A DNA stretch of 64,000 nucleotides from Bog-756 sp963738545 (GTDB lineage: Bacteria; Actinomycetota; Acidimicrobiia; Acidimicrobiales; RAAP-2), in NCBI GenBank assembly GCA_963738545.1, contig CAVTXA010000007.1:992001-1056000 (forward strand), in the 5' to 3' direction. A program made the translations under genes and the position numbers. Below the pieces are notes generated by a model. It was given only the letters and a program-made list of their open reading frames with translations, was not told the origin of the DNA and did not search any database. Of this stretch, positions 39,644 to 47,634 are shown piece after piece. Each line of letters starts with the position of its first letter. Position 1 is the first letter of the stretch.

Positions 39644-41039
39644 TGTGCAGTAACGGGTGAAGCTTGTCAGATCAGTAACGGTTGATGATTGACACTCCGA
39701 TTCAATATTTCTAGTGGACTTCGGCTCGCTTCTTCCGCACCACCCCCTTCGATGTGCGCAGCACGGTCTTGATCAGCTCCTTCCCTGACCAGACCTCGAG
39801 GAGCTTCTCGGTCACCCGGACATCGACGATCTCCCCACTCCGGTACTTGCCCGCACTGAGCACTTGGTTGGACACCGAGATGGTGCCCACCGTGGAGACG
39901 GTCCGGGAGACCCAGTCGTCACCCGAGCGATCCTCACGGAGTCGGCTCAGATCGAGCGGTGGCATCGGCGAGTCCTCGTCTCGTCCCACATAGAAGCGCT
40001 CGGCCGGGGTGAGCATGCCGAGGCTCTGGTGGGGTCGGTCCTTGTTGTACTCCTCGACCCAGGTATCCAGGGCCTTCTGGGCGACGCGCCGGCTGGGGAA
40101 GATCTGCCCGGCCAGGAACTCCTGTCGGAAGGTCCGGTGGAACCGCTCTACTTTTCCCGTGGTGGTGGGGGACGCGGGGGCGGTGAGGCGGTGCTTGATC
40201 CCGTTCTCCCGGCAGATCTTGTCGAAGAGCACCTCGGTGGGCTTCAGGCCGAATCGATTGGTGAAGACCTTGCCATTGTCCGTCAAAATTTCCTCGGGAA
40301 CGCCATGGCGCTCCATAGCCTGTCCGAGAAACCCGCAGACCGGTCGGGCCGTGGCCCGGACCATGATGCCGGCGCAGACGCAGAACCGGGAGTGGTCGTC
40401 CACCCCGGTGAGGACCTTGCACTCGGTGCCGTCCTCCAAGAGGACGCCGCCCACGATGTCCATCTGCCAGAGCTCCATGGGCCGTCCCCGTTCCCAACGT
40501 CTGTAGGTGGGGAGCTTCTTGCGCATGGCCTTGGGCTCGATCAGGTCGTGGCGGACCAGGGCCCGATAGATGGCCATGTGGGAGGGGACGTCCTTCTTCC
40601 GTTCCCGCTCCAGCTGGTGGACCAGCCGGATGGGGCCCCACCTCGGGTGTTGGCGACGCATCTCGAGGATGCGGGCCTCGATCACCGGTGCGATCTGGTG
40701 GGGACAGGACTTGGGGCGATGGGACTGCTCAGCCAGGGCCTCCAGTCCACCCTCCTCATAGCGTTTCAGCCAGGAATACACGCTCTGTCGGCTCACGCCA
40801 CAGGCCTCGGCCACCTCGGTCACGGTGAGGCCATCTCGAATGACGCCTAGGACGGCGTCGTAACGCTGTTGCACCTTGCTCAGCTCCATGAACACTCGGC
40901 CCACCTCCTCTCACTGCAAACAGCGGAGGCCGGTGGGGCCGGAGTGTCAAGGATCAGCCGTTACTACGACAAGGATCAGGCGTTACCGTGTCCAAGATCA
41001 GCCGTTATCGATCCGTCAAGGATCAGGCGTGGTCTTACA
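39644..41039 (-). mobile_element. IS481-family insertion sequence with iterated ends
   Basis: The ends TGTGCAGTAACGGGTGAAGC (left) and, read inward, TGTAAGACCACGCCTGATCC (right) share the layout TGT-N3 plus a 19-bp unit. The unit (consensus GTAACGCCTGATCCTTGTC) occurs twice at the left (39,650 and 39,675) and four times at the right (starts 40,946, 40,968, 40,990, 41,015), about 22-25 bp apart. These are likely transposase-binding sites. No clear target duplication is visible. Confidence 0.8.
39711..40895 (-). CDS. IS481-family transposase
   Basis: About 394 residues: N-terminal HTH (GLTVTEVAEACGVSRQSVYSW), linker, and an rve catalytic core with the DDE residues in LWQMDIVGG, EEILTDNGKVFTNRFG and SPTTTGKVERFHRTFRQEFL, followed by LDTWVEEYNKDRPHQSLGM. 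GTG 40895 has GGAGG 8 nt upstream; ATG 40889 and GTG 40904 are in the same frame. It appears complete and potentially active. Confidence 0.93.
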   Translation of the reverse strand: MFMELSKVQQRYDAVLGVIRDGLTVTEVAEACGVSRQSVYSWLKRYEEGGLEALAEQSHRPKSCPHQIAPVIEARILEMRRQHPRWGPIRLVHQLERERKKDVPSHMAIYRALVRHDLIEPKAMRKKLPTYRRWERGRPMELWQMDIVGGVLLEDGTECKVLTGVDDHSRFCVCAGIMVRATARPVCGFLGQAMERHGVPEEILTDNGKVFTNRFGLKPTEVLFDKICRENGIKHRLTAPASPTTTGKVERFHRTFRQEFLAGQIFPSRRVAQKALDTWVEEYNKDRPHQSLGMLTPAERFYVGRDEDSPMPPLDLSRLREDRSGDDWVSRTVSTVGTISVSNQVLSAGKYRSGEIVDVRVTEKLLEVWSGKELIKTVLRTSKGVVRKKRAEVH

Positions 41040-41047
41040 CCACAGTG

Positions 41048-41120
41048 TGCCCACGGCAGGAATTGAACCTGCGACACCTCATTTAGGAAACGAGTGCTCT
41101 ATCCCCTGAGCTACGTGGGC
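41048..41120 (-). tRNA. tRNA-Arg (anticodon CCU)
   Basis: 73 nt without encoded CCA. Minus strand: acceptor GCCCACG/CGTGGGC plus A, D-arm GCTC/GAGC, anticodon stem CTCGT/ATGAG with loop TTCCTAA (CCU in positions 34-36, U33 present), T-arm GCAGG-TTCAATT-CCTGC. Its 3' end faces the accessory region and the IS481 element stops 8 bp away. Confidence 0.95.
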
Positions 41121-41250
41121 GGATGCTTTGCGCTTGCTCCAGTCCACCGTTCTGCACGGCGGACGCCACGACAACCTTAGGTCCTGGCGGCACGAACGCG
41201 GGTCTGTTCATCCCATCGGTCCCACCCACGCTGCTGACGGCTGACTGTAC

Positions 41251-41958
41251 CTATCCCAGCGCGGCTACGGCTCCACCGTCGACCAGTATGTCGGTGCCGG
41301 TCATGTAGCTGGCCTGATCGGAACAGAGGAAGGCGATCACTGACGCCAGTTCCTCGGGCCGTGCCAGCCTGCCGAGGGCGCTGCCCTTGGCGAGCTCCGC
41401 TGCACCCCCAGTCCCGCCGACCTCGAGCCTTCCCATCGGAGTGTCTACGACACCGGGAGAAACCGACAGGATCCGAGCACCCCGGTGACCCCACTCGACG
41501 GACATCCGTCTGACCAGGCGCATGACGCCCAGCTTGGCCAGCAGGTAAGCAAAGCCCGGATCATCCGTGAGTCCGGCATCGGGAGAGTTGAGTGGATCAT
41601 CCAGCGTTTCGAGCGTCTCGTCCGGCCATGGGCCGCCGAGGTGACCGGCCATGGATGCCACGCACACGGCCACGGATCCGGCCCCCACCAGACCGTCGAA
41701 AGCGTGGAGGACCCGAGCGGTCCCGGCCAGGTCAACGTCGAAGATCGTCCTCGCGTCAGCCATCACCGGGGAGACGCCGGCCGTAACCACCAGGGCATCG
41801 AGTTGGTCGACCAGGCCCGCCACGGCGACGAGTGACGGAACGTCGGTGAGATCACACTGGACGTCCCCGCCGTCCCGGTCGGCCACGATGGTCTTGCCAG
41901 GCAGGATGGCAGCCACTGCCGCACCGATGCCCGAACCCCCTCCTATCACCACGTTCAT
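41251..41958 (-). CDS. Short-chain dehydrogenase/reductase
   Basis: A 235-residue SDR: NAD(P) loop NVVIGGGSGIGAAVAAILPG, ALVVTAGVSPVMADAR (NAG-like motif), catalytic Ser in CVASMAGHLG and YxxxK in AYLLAKLGVM, then LSVSPGVVDTPM and the C-terminal DQASYMTGTDILVDGG. Substrate unknown. First protein gene of the core-like half. Confidence 0.88.
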   Translation of the reverse strand: MNVVIGGGSGIGAAVAAILPGKTIVADRDGGDVQCDLTDVPSLVAVAGLVDQLDALVVTAGVSPVMADARTIFDVDLAGTARVLHAFDGLVGAGSVAVCVASMAGHLGGPWPDETLETLDDPLNSPDAGLTDDPGFAYLLAKLGVMRLVRRMSVEWGHRGARILSVSPGVVDTPMGRLEVGGTGGAAELAKGSALGRLARPEELASVIAFLCSDQASYMTGTDILVDGGAVAALG

Positions 41959-42186
41959 CCCACTGACCCTCCCCTTTTTGACCGCTCCCAGACAACGCTC
42001 CGCAACCTAGTGGCGATCGACATCCCGGCGCTCCCGTCGACCGGCACGGATCCCGCGCTGGTGCATCCCCACGTACTTTGTACCCGAGAGAAGCTCCTAC
42101 CCCTCGACGCCAGACGGACGCCCCTCCTCGAGGCCCTACGCTCGGGAGCGACGATCGACCAGACCGGGAAGCGACGTGAACACACC

Positions 42187-42531
42187 ATGAGCCAGAACGA
42201 CGAGTGGTCACCAGACCAACCATCGGGGTCCGATCCCTTCGAACAGGGGGACGAGGCGTTCGACGACAAGACCCAACTCGATCCCGGTTTCCTGGAGGCG
42301 GTGGAGTTGGATCCGTCACTCGACCCCACCCTGCAGACCGACGAACGGGAGCTCGAGGAGGCTGGAGCGGAACTGGACGATCCCGAGGCCATGGCCACGT
42401 TGGACGGTGGCATCGACGATCCCGACGGCGCCGGTGCACCCTCCGGCAAGATGGGCGCCGACGATGACGGCTGGGATCTCGATGCTCCGGTCACCGCCGG
42501 CGAGGCCGATTCCGAGGCCGACACCCCCTGA
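42187..42531 (+). CDS. Acidic, probably disordered protein
   Basis: A 114-residue protein dominated by Asp, Glu, Gly and Pro (EQGDEAFDDKTQLDPGFLEA, TDERELEEAGAELDDPEA), with no hydrophobic core or membrane segment. Such acidic disordered proteins are common in actinobacteria; function unknown. ATG at 42187 is chosen because upstream residues are basic and Pro-rich, unlike the rest. Confidence 0.6.
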   Translation: MSQNDEWSPDQPSGSDPFEQGDEAFDDKTQLDPGFLEAVELDPSLDPTLQTDERELEEAGAELDDPEAMATLDGGIDDPDGAGAPSGKMGADDDGWDLDAPVTAGEADSEADTP

Positions 42532-42561
42532 GGCCCTCGCCGAGCACCTGGCCCGAGTCGC

Positions 42562-43227
42562 TCAGCCTCTGCGGAATCGACGGGAGCTCATGGCCGCCTC
42601 GATCACGTCCGGGCTCGGGCCCGGGGACAGTGGTCTGGTCTCGGTCCGCTCGGCAGCCAGGCCGTCCAGGACGATGGACAGGTACCGACGCCACAGGTCG
42701 GGAGCCATCGCGCTGGTGTAGTCGGCCACCGAACTGACCATGAGTTCGATGATGGGCACGTCGGTGGGAACGAAGTCCGAGCGCAGGCGGCCCGACCGCT
42801 GCGCTCGCTCCACCAGGAGATGCACCGCGGGAATGATGCGATCGCGGGCTGCGGCCACCTTGTCGCTCCCGTAGCCCCCGTGGAGGGCCGCGTCACGGAG
42901 CCCCAGATCCTCGGACTGCATCTCCGTGGCCTTCTCGAGGAACCAGACCAGGCCCTCCCACGGGTCCTCCCTGTCGGCCGCCTCCTCGGCCAGGGCCACC
43001 ATCTTGTCGAGCGCCTGCACGAACAGTGCCTCGACCAACTCCTCTTTGCCCGGGAATCTGCGGTACACGGTGCCGACGCCGAGACAGGCGTGATGGGCCA
43101 CGTCATCGAGGGTGGCGTCGAGCCCCCGCTCGGCGAACACCTCCCTCGCGGCCACGAGGATCCGCTCCCGGTTTCTGGCGGCGTCGGCCCGCAGGGCCCG
43201 TTCGGGCTCAGTTCCTGGGTCGTTCAT
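42562..43227 (-). CDS. TetR-family transcriptional regulator
   Basis: About 221 residues: HTH RERILVAAREVFAERGLDA, DDVAHHACLGVGTVYRRFPG, KEELVEALFVQAL, then a helical ligand domain (LVWFLEKATEMQSEDLGL, VHLLVERAQRSGRLRSDF). ATG 43227 is set by GGAGG at a suitable distance. Divergent from and probably repressing the DHA2 efflux gene; sites are in the intergenic region. Confidence 0.9.
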   Translation of the reverse strand: MNDPGTEPERALRADAARNRERILVAAREVFAERGLDATLDDVAHHACLGVGTVYRRFPGKEELVEALFVQALDKMVALAEEAADREDPWEGLVWFLEKATEMQSEDLGLRDAALHGGYGSDKVAAARDRIIPAVHLLVERAQRSGRLRSDFVPTDVPIIELMVSSVADYTSAMAPDLWRRYLSIVLDGLAAERTETRPLSPGPSPDVIEAAMSSRRFRRG

Positions 43228-43281
43228 CTCGTTGGTCCTCCATCCGTCGGTTCGCGTCACGCCTCGCCGGCCCGATCAGCG

Positions 43282-43380
43282 GGCGGGAATAACTCACAGT
43301 AAGCGGAGTTGTTATCTCCATATCTGTGTATAGTAGCCGGATAAGCGGAGCACTTGCCTCCGTTTTGGATCGACGGAGGC
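43282..43380. promoter_or_regulatory. Divergent regulatory region with SD-sequestering hairpin
   Basis: Two direct copies of TAAGCGGAG (about 43,299 and 43,342), the inverted repeat AACTC-N10-GAGTT and a TATAGT -10-like box lie here. GCCTCCGT (43356-43363) and ACGGAGGC (43373-43380) form a perfect 8-bp stem whose right arm contains the GGAGG ribosome site of the efflux gene, so the hairpin could also limit translation. Confidence 0.6.
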
Positions 43381-43384
43381 CCCG

Positions 43385-44887
43385 ATGAGCACGACGACCG
43401 ACCTGGCACCACCCGCCGTTGACCCCATCAGCGAGGGCGAGGCGAACCACAACCGGCGGTGGTGGATCCTGGCCGTGCTGGGTGTGGCCCAGCTGATGGT
43501 CATCCTGGACAACACCATCGTCAACATCGCCCTCCCCACCGCCCAGCACGACCTGGGCTTCTCCAACGCCGATCGGCAGTGGATCGTCACCGCCTACTCC
43601 CTGGCCTTCGGCAGCCTCCTCCTGCTCGGTGGCCGCATCGGTGACATCATCGGCCGCAAGCGCGCCCTCGTGATCGGCCTGGTGGGCTTCGCCGTGGCCT
43701 CGGCCGTGGGGGGCGCGGCCGTCGGATTCCCCATGCTGGTCATCGCCCGCACCGTCCAGGGTGCCTTCGGTGCCCTGCTCGCCCCCTCGGTGCTGGCCCT
43801 GCTGACCACCACCTTCAGCGACCCCGCCGAGCGGGGTAAGGCCTTCGGCATCTATGGGGGCATCGCCGGGGCCGGTGGCGCCCTCGGCCTCCTGCTCGGG
43901 GGGATCCTCACCTCCTACGCCTCGTGGCGCTGGACGCTCTTCGTCAACCTGGCCTTCGCCGCCATCGCCGCCACCGGCGCCCTGATGTGGTTGAAGAACG
44001 ACAAGGCCGCCGACCACGACCCCTTGGACCTCGCCGGACTGACCTTGGTCACCGGCGGACTGTTCTCGCTCGTCTTCGGTCTGTCCCACGCCGAGACCAC
44101 GGCGTGGAGCAACCCCTTCACGATCGGCTTCCTCATCCTCGGCGTCCTCCTGCTGGCCTCCTTTGCCTTCTTCGAGACCAAGGCCAAGTACCCGCTCCTC
44201 CCGCTACGCATCGTCCTCAATCGGACCCGTGGCGGTTCAATGCTGGCCATGCTCTTCGCCAGCATCGGCATCTTCGGGGTCTTCCTCTTCCTCACCTACT
44301 ACCTTCAAGGGACGCTGGGCTTCAGCCCGGTGAAGACGGGTGTGGCCTTCCTGCCGATGGTGGCGGCCCTGGCCACGATGGCCCAGGTGTCCAACCGGGT
44401 CCTGCTGCCCCGGTTCGGACCCAAGCCCATCGTCCCGGTCGGCCTGCTCTGCGCCGCCGTCGCCCTGTACTGCCTCCACCTGGTCGGCCTGCACACGGCC
44501 TACGTCAGCCATGTGCTGCCCTACATCATCCTGTTGGGCTTCGGGTTCGGACTGAGCCTGGCCCCCTCGTTCAGCACGGGGACCCTCGGACTGGCTCCCC
44601 ATGACGCCGGCGTGGGCTCGGCCACCCTCAACACCAGCCAGCAGGTGGGCGGGTCCATCGGCACCGCCCTCCTCAACACCCTGGCTGCCAGTGCTGGCGC
44701 CGCCTACCTGGTGGGTCGGGCCCTCACCCCGCAGAACGTCAAGATGGCGGCCCTCCACAGCTACACGACGGCCTTCTTGTGGTCGTCGATGATCTTCGTG
44801 GTCGGGGCGGTCGTGGCCGGGCTGGTCCTCAGGCGGGGCAACATGCAGACCTTGGGGACACCCGACTCCCACGTCGTGCACCTCTGA
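43385..44887 (+). CDS. DHA2-family (EmrB/QacA-like) drug efflux MFS transporter
   Basis: A 500-residue protein with 14 membrane segments. Motifs: WILAVLGVAQLMVILDNTIV (motif D1), RQWIVTAYSLAFGSLLLLGG, GRIGDIIGRKRALVIGL (motif A), VQGAFGALLAPSVLALL (antiporter motif C region) and SATLNTSQQVGGSIGTAL. Proton-driven export of drugs or lipids; the ligand is unknown. Controlled most likely by the divergent TetR gene. Confidence 0.92.
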   Translation: MSTTTDLAPPAVDPISEGEANHNRRWWILAVLGVAQLMVILDNTIVNIALPTAQHDLGFSNADRQWIVTAYSLAFGSLLLLGGRIGDIIGRKRALVIGLVGFAVASAVGGAAVGFPMLVIARTVQGAFGALLAPSVLALLTTTFSDPAERGKAFGIYGGIAGAGGALGLLLGGILTSYASWRWTLFVNLAFAAIAATGALMWLKNDKAADHDPLDLAGLTLVTGGLFSLVFGLSHAETTAWSNPFTIGFLILGVLLLASFAFFETKAKYPLLPLRIVLNRTRGGSMLAMLFASIGIFGVFLFLTYYLQGTLGFSPVKTGVAFLPMVAALATMAQVSNRVLLPRFGPKPIVPVGLLCAAVALYCLHLVGLHTAYVSHVLPYIILLGFGFGLSLAPSFSTGTLGLAPHDAGVGSATLNTSQQVGGSIGTALLNTLAASAGAAYLVGRALTPQNVKMAALHSYTTAFLWSSMIFVVGAVVAGLVLRRGNMQTLGTPDSHVVHL

Positions 44888-44947
44888 CACCTGGTCACCG
44901 TCTCTTCTGACGGCACGGGGGGTTCCCGGGGCGGAGCGGTGGCGAGC

Positions 44948-46159
44948 TCAGCCCGCGCCGGCCTCGGGCACCAGCACGCAACGGGTGCCGGAGTAGATGG
45001 TGGGCATGCACTTGTTGCAGTGGATGCACAGGCCTTCGTCGGCCGCACCCCGCTCCCACCGGCTGACGAGGTCGGGCTCTCGCAGCAGTGCCCGGGCCAT
45101 CGCCACGAAGGAGAACCCCTCGGCCAGGGCGGCTTCGACCGTCTCCAGTCGGTTCACCCCGCCCAGGAGGATCAGGGGCAGGGAGAGGGCGTCGAGGAAC
45201 TGGCGGGCGTAGGGGAGGAAGTAGGCCTCCTCGAAGGGGTACGCCTGGAGGAACCTCGATCCCACCACTCGGAAGCCGGCACGCACGGGGGCCGGCAGGG
45301 TGGCGGCGAACTCCGCCCGGGGTGCCTCACCACGGAACAGGTACATCGGATTGGACAGCGAGCTCCCGCCGGTGAGCTCCAGGGCGTCGAGGCCTCCGTC
45401 GGCCTCCAACATGCGCCCGAACTCGATGCTCTCGTCGAGCCAGAATCCGCCCGGCACGCCGTCGGCCATGTTGAGCTTCGCCGTCACCGCCGCACGATCC
45501 CCCACGGCCGTGCGGACCGCGTCGACCACCTGCAGCGGGAAGCGGGCCCGGTTGGCCAGGCTGCCACCCCACCGGTCACCCCGGCGGTTGAGCTTCGGGC
45601 TGAGGAAGGCGCTCAGGAGATAGTTGTGCCCCAGGTGGATCTCGATGCAGTCGAATCCGGCGTCGACGGCGAGGGCCGCCCCCCGGGCGTACTCCTCGGT
45701 GATCCGGGCGATGTCCCCCTCCGAGGCCGAGCGGGTCACCCCGCCGCCCGGGTTCAACCGACGGCTCGGAGCCAGGGAGGGCGACCGGTTGGAACGGGCA
45801 TTGGCCACCGGACCGGCGTGGCCGATCTGGGCGGACGCCAGGGCGCCGGCGGCGTGGACGGCAGCAGTCAGTCGGCTGAGGTCGGCGACTACCTCGTCGC
45901 CGAGCAACAGGCAGTGTCGGTCCGTCCGACCCTCGGGAGACACGGCCAGGTACGCCACCGTGGTCATGGCCACGCCCCCCGACGCCACCCGGTGGTGGAA
46001 GGCCACCAGGTCGTCGGTGACCGCACCTTTGGGCGTGGCTCCCTCGAAGGTCGCCGACTTGATGATCCTGTTCTTCAGGGTGAGGGGACCGAGCCGGGCC
46101 GGGCCGAAGGCGGCCGGCACACCCCCTCGCCCCCCTGGGGGCGTGGGTGGTGGGGTCAT
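44948..46159 (-). CDS. NADH:flavin oxidoreductase (Old Yellow Enzyme family, FeS type)
   Basis: About 403 residues from ATG 46159: LGPLTLKNRIIKSATFEG, VAYLAVSPEGRTDRHCL, SAQIGHAGPVANARSNR, FDCIEIHLGHNYLLSAFLSP, NRRGDRWGGSLANRARFP, then ILLGGVNRLETVEAALAEGF, and C-terminal GLCIHCNKCMPTIYSGTRC with a cysteine cluster. FMN enzyme of the 2,4-dienoyl-CoA reductase/OYE type. The frame is continuous with the upstream phosphatase, giving an apparent 672-residue fusion. Confidence 0.85.
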   Translation of the reverse strand: MTPPPTPPGGRGGVPAAFGPARLGPLTLKNRIIKSATFEGATPKGAVTDDLVAFHHRVASGGVAMTTVAYLAVSPEGRTDRHCLLLGDEVVADLSRLTAAVHAAGALASAQIGHAGPVANARSNRSPSLAPSRRLNPGGGVTRSASEGDIARITEEYARGAALAVDAGFDCIEIHLGHNYLLSAFLSPKLNRRGDRWGGSLANRARFPLQVVDAVRTAVGDRAAVTAKLNMADGVPGGFWLDESIEFGRMLEADGGLDALELTGGSSLSNPMYLFRGEAPRAEFAATLPAPVRAGFRVVGSRFLQAYPFEEAYFLPYARQFLDALSLPLILLGGVNRLETVEAALAEGFSFVAMARALLREPDLVSRWERGAADEGLCIHCNKCMPTIYSGTRCVLVPEAGAG

Positions 46160-46966
46160 CCCCGCCCCCGTCCGGCCTGCATCCTGGGCACCGGCTAGCT
46201 CCCGCTCGGCGCGCCGGCTGCGGCCAGGGCACCCATGACGGCCTACGGTCAGGCTCGGATGGCACACGACGAGGTCGGGGAGCCACGGGTCCGGTTGGGA
46301 GTAGCGCAGCGGCGACCCGTCCAACCGGGAGGCATGGAGCCCCATGGCCAGGGCCACGGCCACCGGTGCGGCGGAGTCCCACTCGTACTGCCCACCGGCA
46401 TGGACGTAGATCTCGGCCGCCCCACGGATGACAGCGGCGATCTTGGCGCCGGCCGAGCCCATGGGCACCGTCTCGGCTCCCAGGCGCTCGGCCACGAACG
46501 GGACGAACTCCGGGGGGCGGGTGCGGCTGACCACCAGGCGTGGGACGGCACGAGGAGCGGCCATGGCGGGAGGAGTGCCGGTGTCCAAGACGGCATCGAT
46601 GGCCGGAAGGGCCACCGCGCCGACGACCGGCTCTCCGTCGACGGCCAGGGCCACGTGGACGGCCCAGTCCTCCCTCCCTTCGGAGTACTCGCGGGTGCCG
46701 TCCAGGGGATCGACGATCCACACCCGGCCGGACTCCGGACCGAGCACCTCGGACTGGTCGGCCTCTTCGGAGCGGATGCGGTCGGCGGGAAACGATGCGG
46801 TGAGCCGGTCCATGAGCAGGCGGTGCGATCGCCGGTCCCCCTCGTTGCCCAGCTCCTTCCCCTTGAGCCCACCGGTGCGCAGCTCCATGAGGACCTGGCC
46901 GGCCTCCCGGGCCAGCTCGGCGGCGGCCCGATGCTCGTCCCCTGACCACTGCGACCTGTTCGTCAA
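46160..46966 (-). CDS. CysQ-type inositol-monophosphatase-family phosphatase (C-terminus probably frameshifted)
   Basis: N-terminal part of the 672-residue frame: EAGQVLMELRTGGLKGKELG, RIRSEEADQSEV, the metal motif WIVDPLDGTREYSEG (DPLDGT), IYVHAGGQYEWDSAAPVAVA (second motif, WDSAAP) and WLPDLVVCHPS. A Li+-sensitive Mg-phosphatase acting on 3'-phosphoadenosine or inositol phosphates. Removing one G near 46,241 gives the expected ending AVMGALAAAGAPSGS with a stop at 46195-46197. As it stands the frame reads on into the oxidoreductase. Confidence 0.82.
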
Positions 46967-47096
46967 TGCGTCTCCCCTCGTCCCCGACCGCCGTCACCGG
47001 GGTTCGGCTCCCGACGGCCCACAGTCTGCCCGACATCGGGCGGGCCGGGTGGGCCATTGCGTAACGGCCCCGCCACGGTGGATACGCTGCCGCATC

Positions 47097-47537
47097 ATGA
47101 ACGACGCGCCGTCCGCCCCGCCATCACCGGCCATGACCCTTGCCGAGCTCCAGGAGATGCTGGACGGCTCGTTCCCCGGGGTCACCCTCCCCTACACCGT
47201 CGAGGGCCTGACCTCCACCACGGCGCGGCTGCGCCAGCACGTCGGGATCTCCCACAGTCGACCGGGAGGGACCGTCTCGGGTCCGGCCCTCATGGCCCTG
47301 GCCGACTGCACCGCCTGGGCCGTCATCCTCGGCCAGATCGGACCCGTCGCCCTGTCGGTGACGACCAGCCTGCACATCGACTTCCTGCGCAAGCCCGACC
47401 TCGTCGATCTCGTCGCCGACGCCAGCCTCCTCAAACTGGGCCAGCGGCTGGCCGTGGCCGATGTGGCCATCTACTCCGAAGGCAGCGATCAGATCGTGGC
47501 CAAGGCCCAGGTCACCTACTCGATCCCACCCCGCTAG
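47097..47537 (+). CDS. PaaI-type hot-dog thioesterase
   Basis: A 146-residue protein: LHQHVG-like RLRQHVGISHSRPGGTVSGP, ALMALADCTAWAVILGQIG (hot-dog helix with catalytic Asp), TTSLHIDFLRKPDLVDLVAD and VYSEGSDQ-IVAKAQVTYSI-like end. Hydrolyses acyl-CoA thioesters; acyl specificity unknown. ATG 47097. Confidence 0.85.
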   Translation: MNDAPSAPPSPAMTLAELQEMLDGSFPGVTLPYTVEGLTSTTARLRQHVGISHSRPGGTVSGPALMALADCTAWAVILGQIGPVALSVTTSLHIDFLRKPDLVDLVADASLLKLGQRLAVADVAIYSEGSDQIVAKAQVTYSIPPR

Positions 47538-47634
47538 GCGCCGGATCGCGACGCGTCCCCGGGCGGGGCGTCATTGCGCCCCCACGGACGTCCGTGCCAG
47601 CATCGAAGAACAGGCATTCAAGGGGGAACCAACC

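Noticed and set aside
39864..40850. Plus-strand 328-residue frame opposite the IS481 transposase
   Set aside because: Antisense shadow of a transposase with intact DDE motifs.
44948..46966. Genuine 672-residue CysQ-OYE fusion enzyme
   Set aside because: One-base correction gives a normal phosphatase C-terminus and stop, and the oxidoreductase has its own ATG; annotated as two genes.
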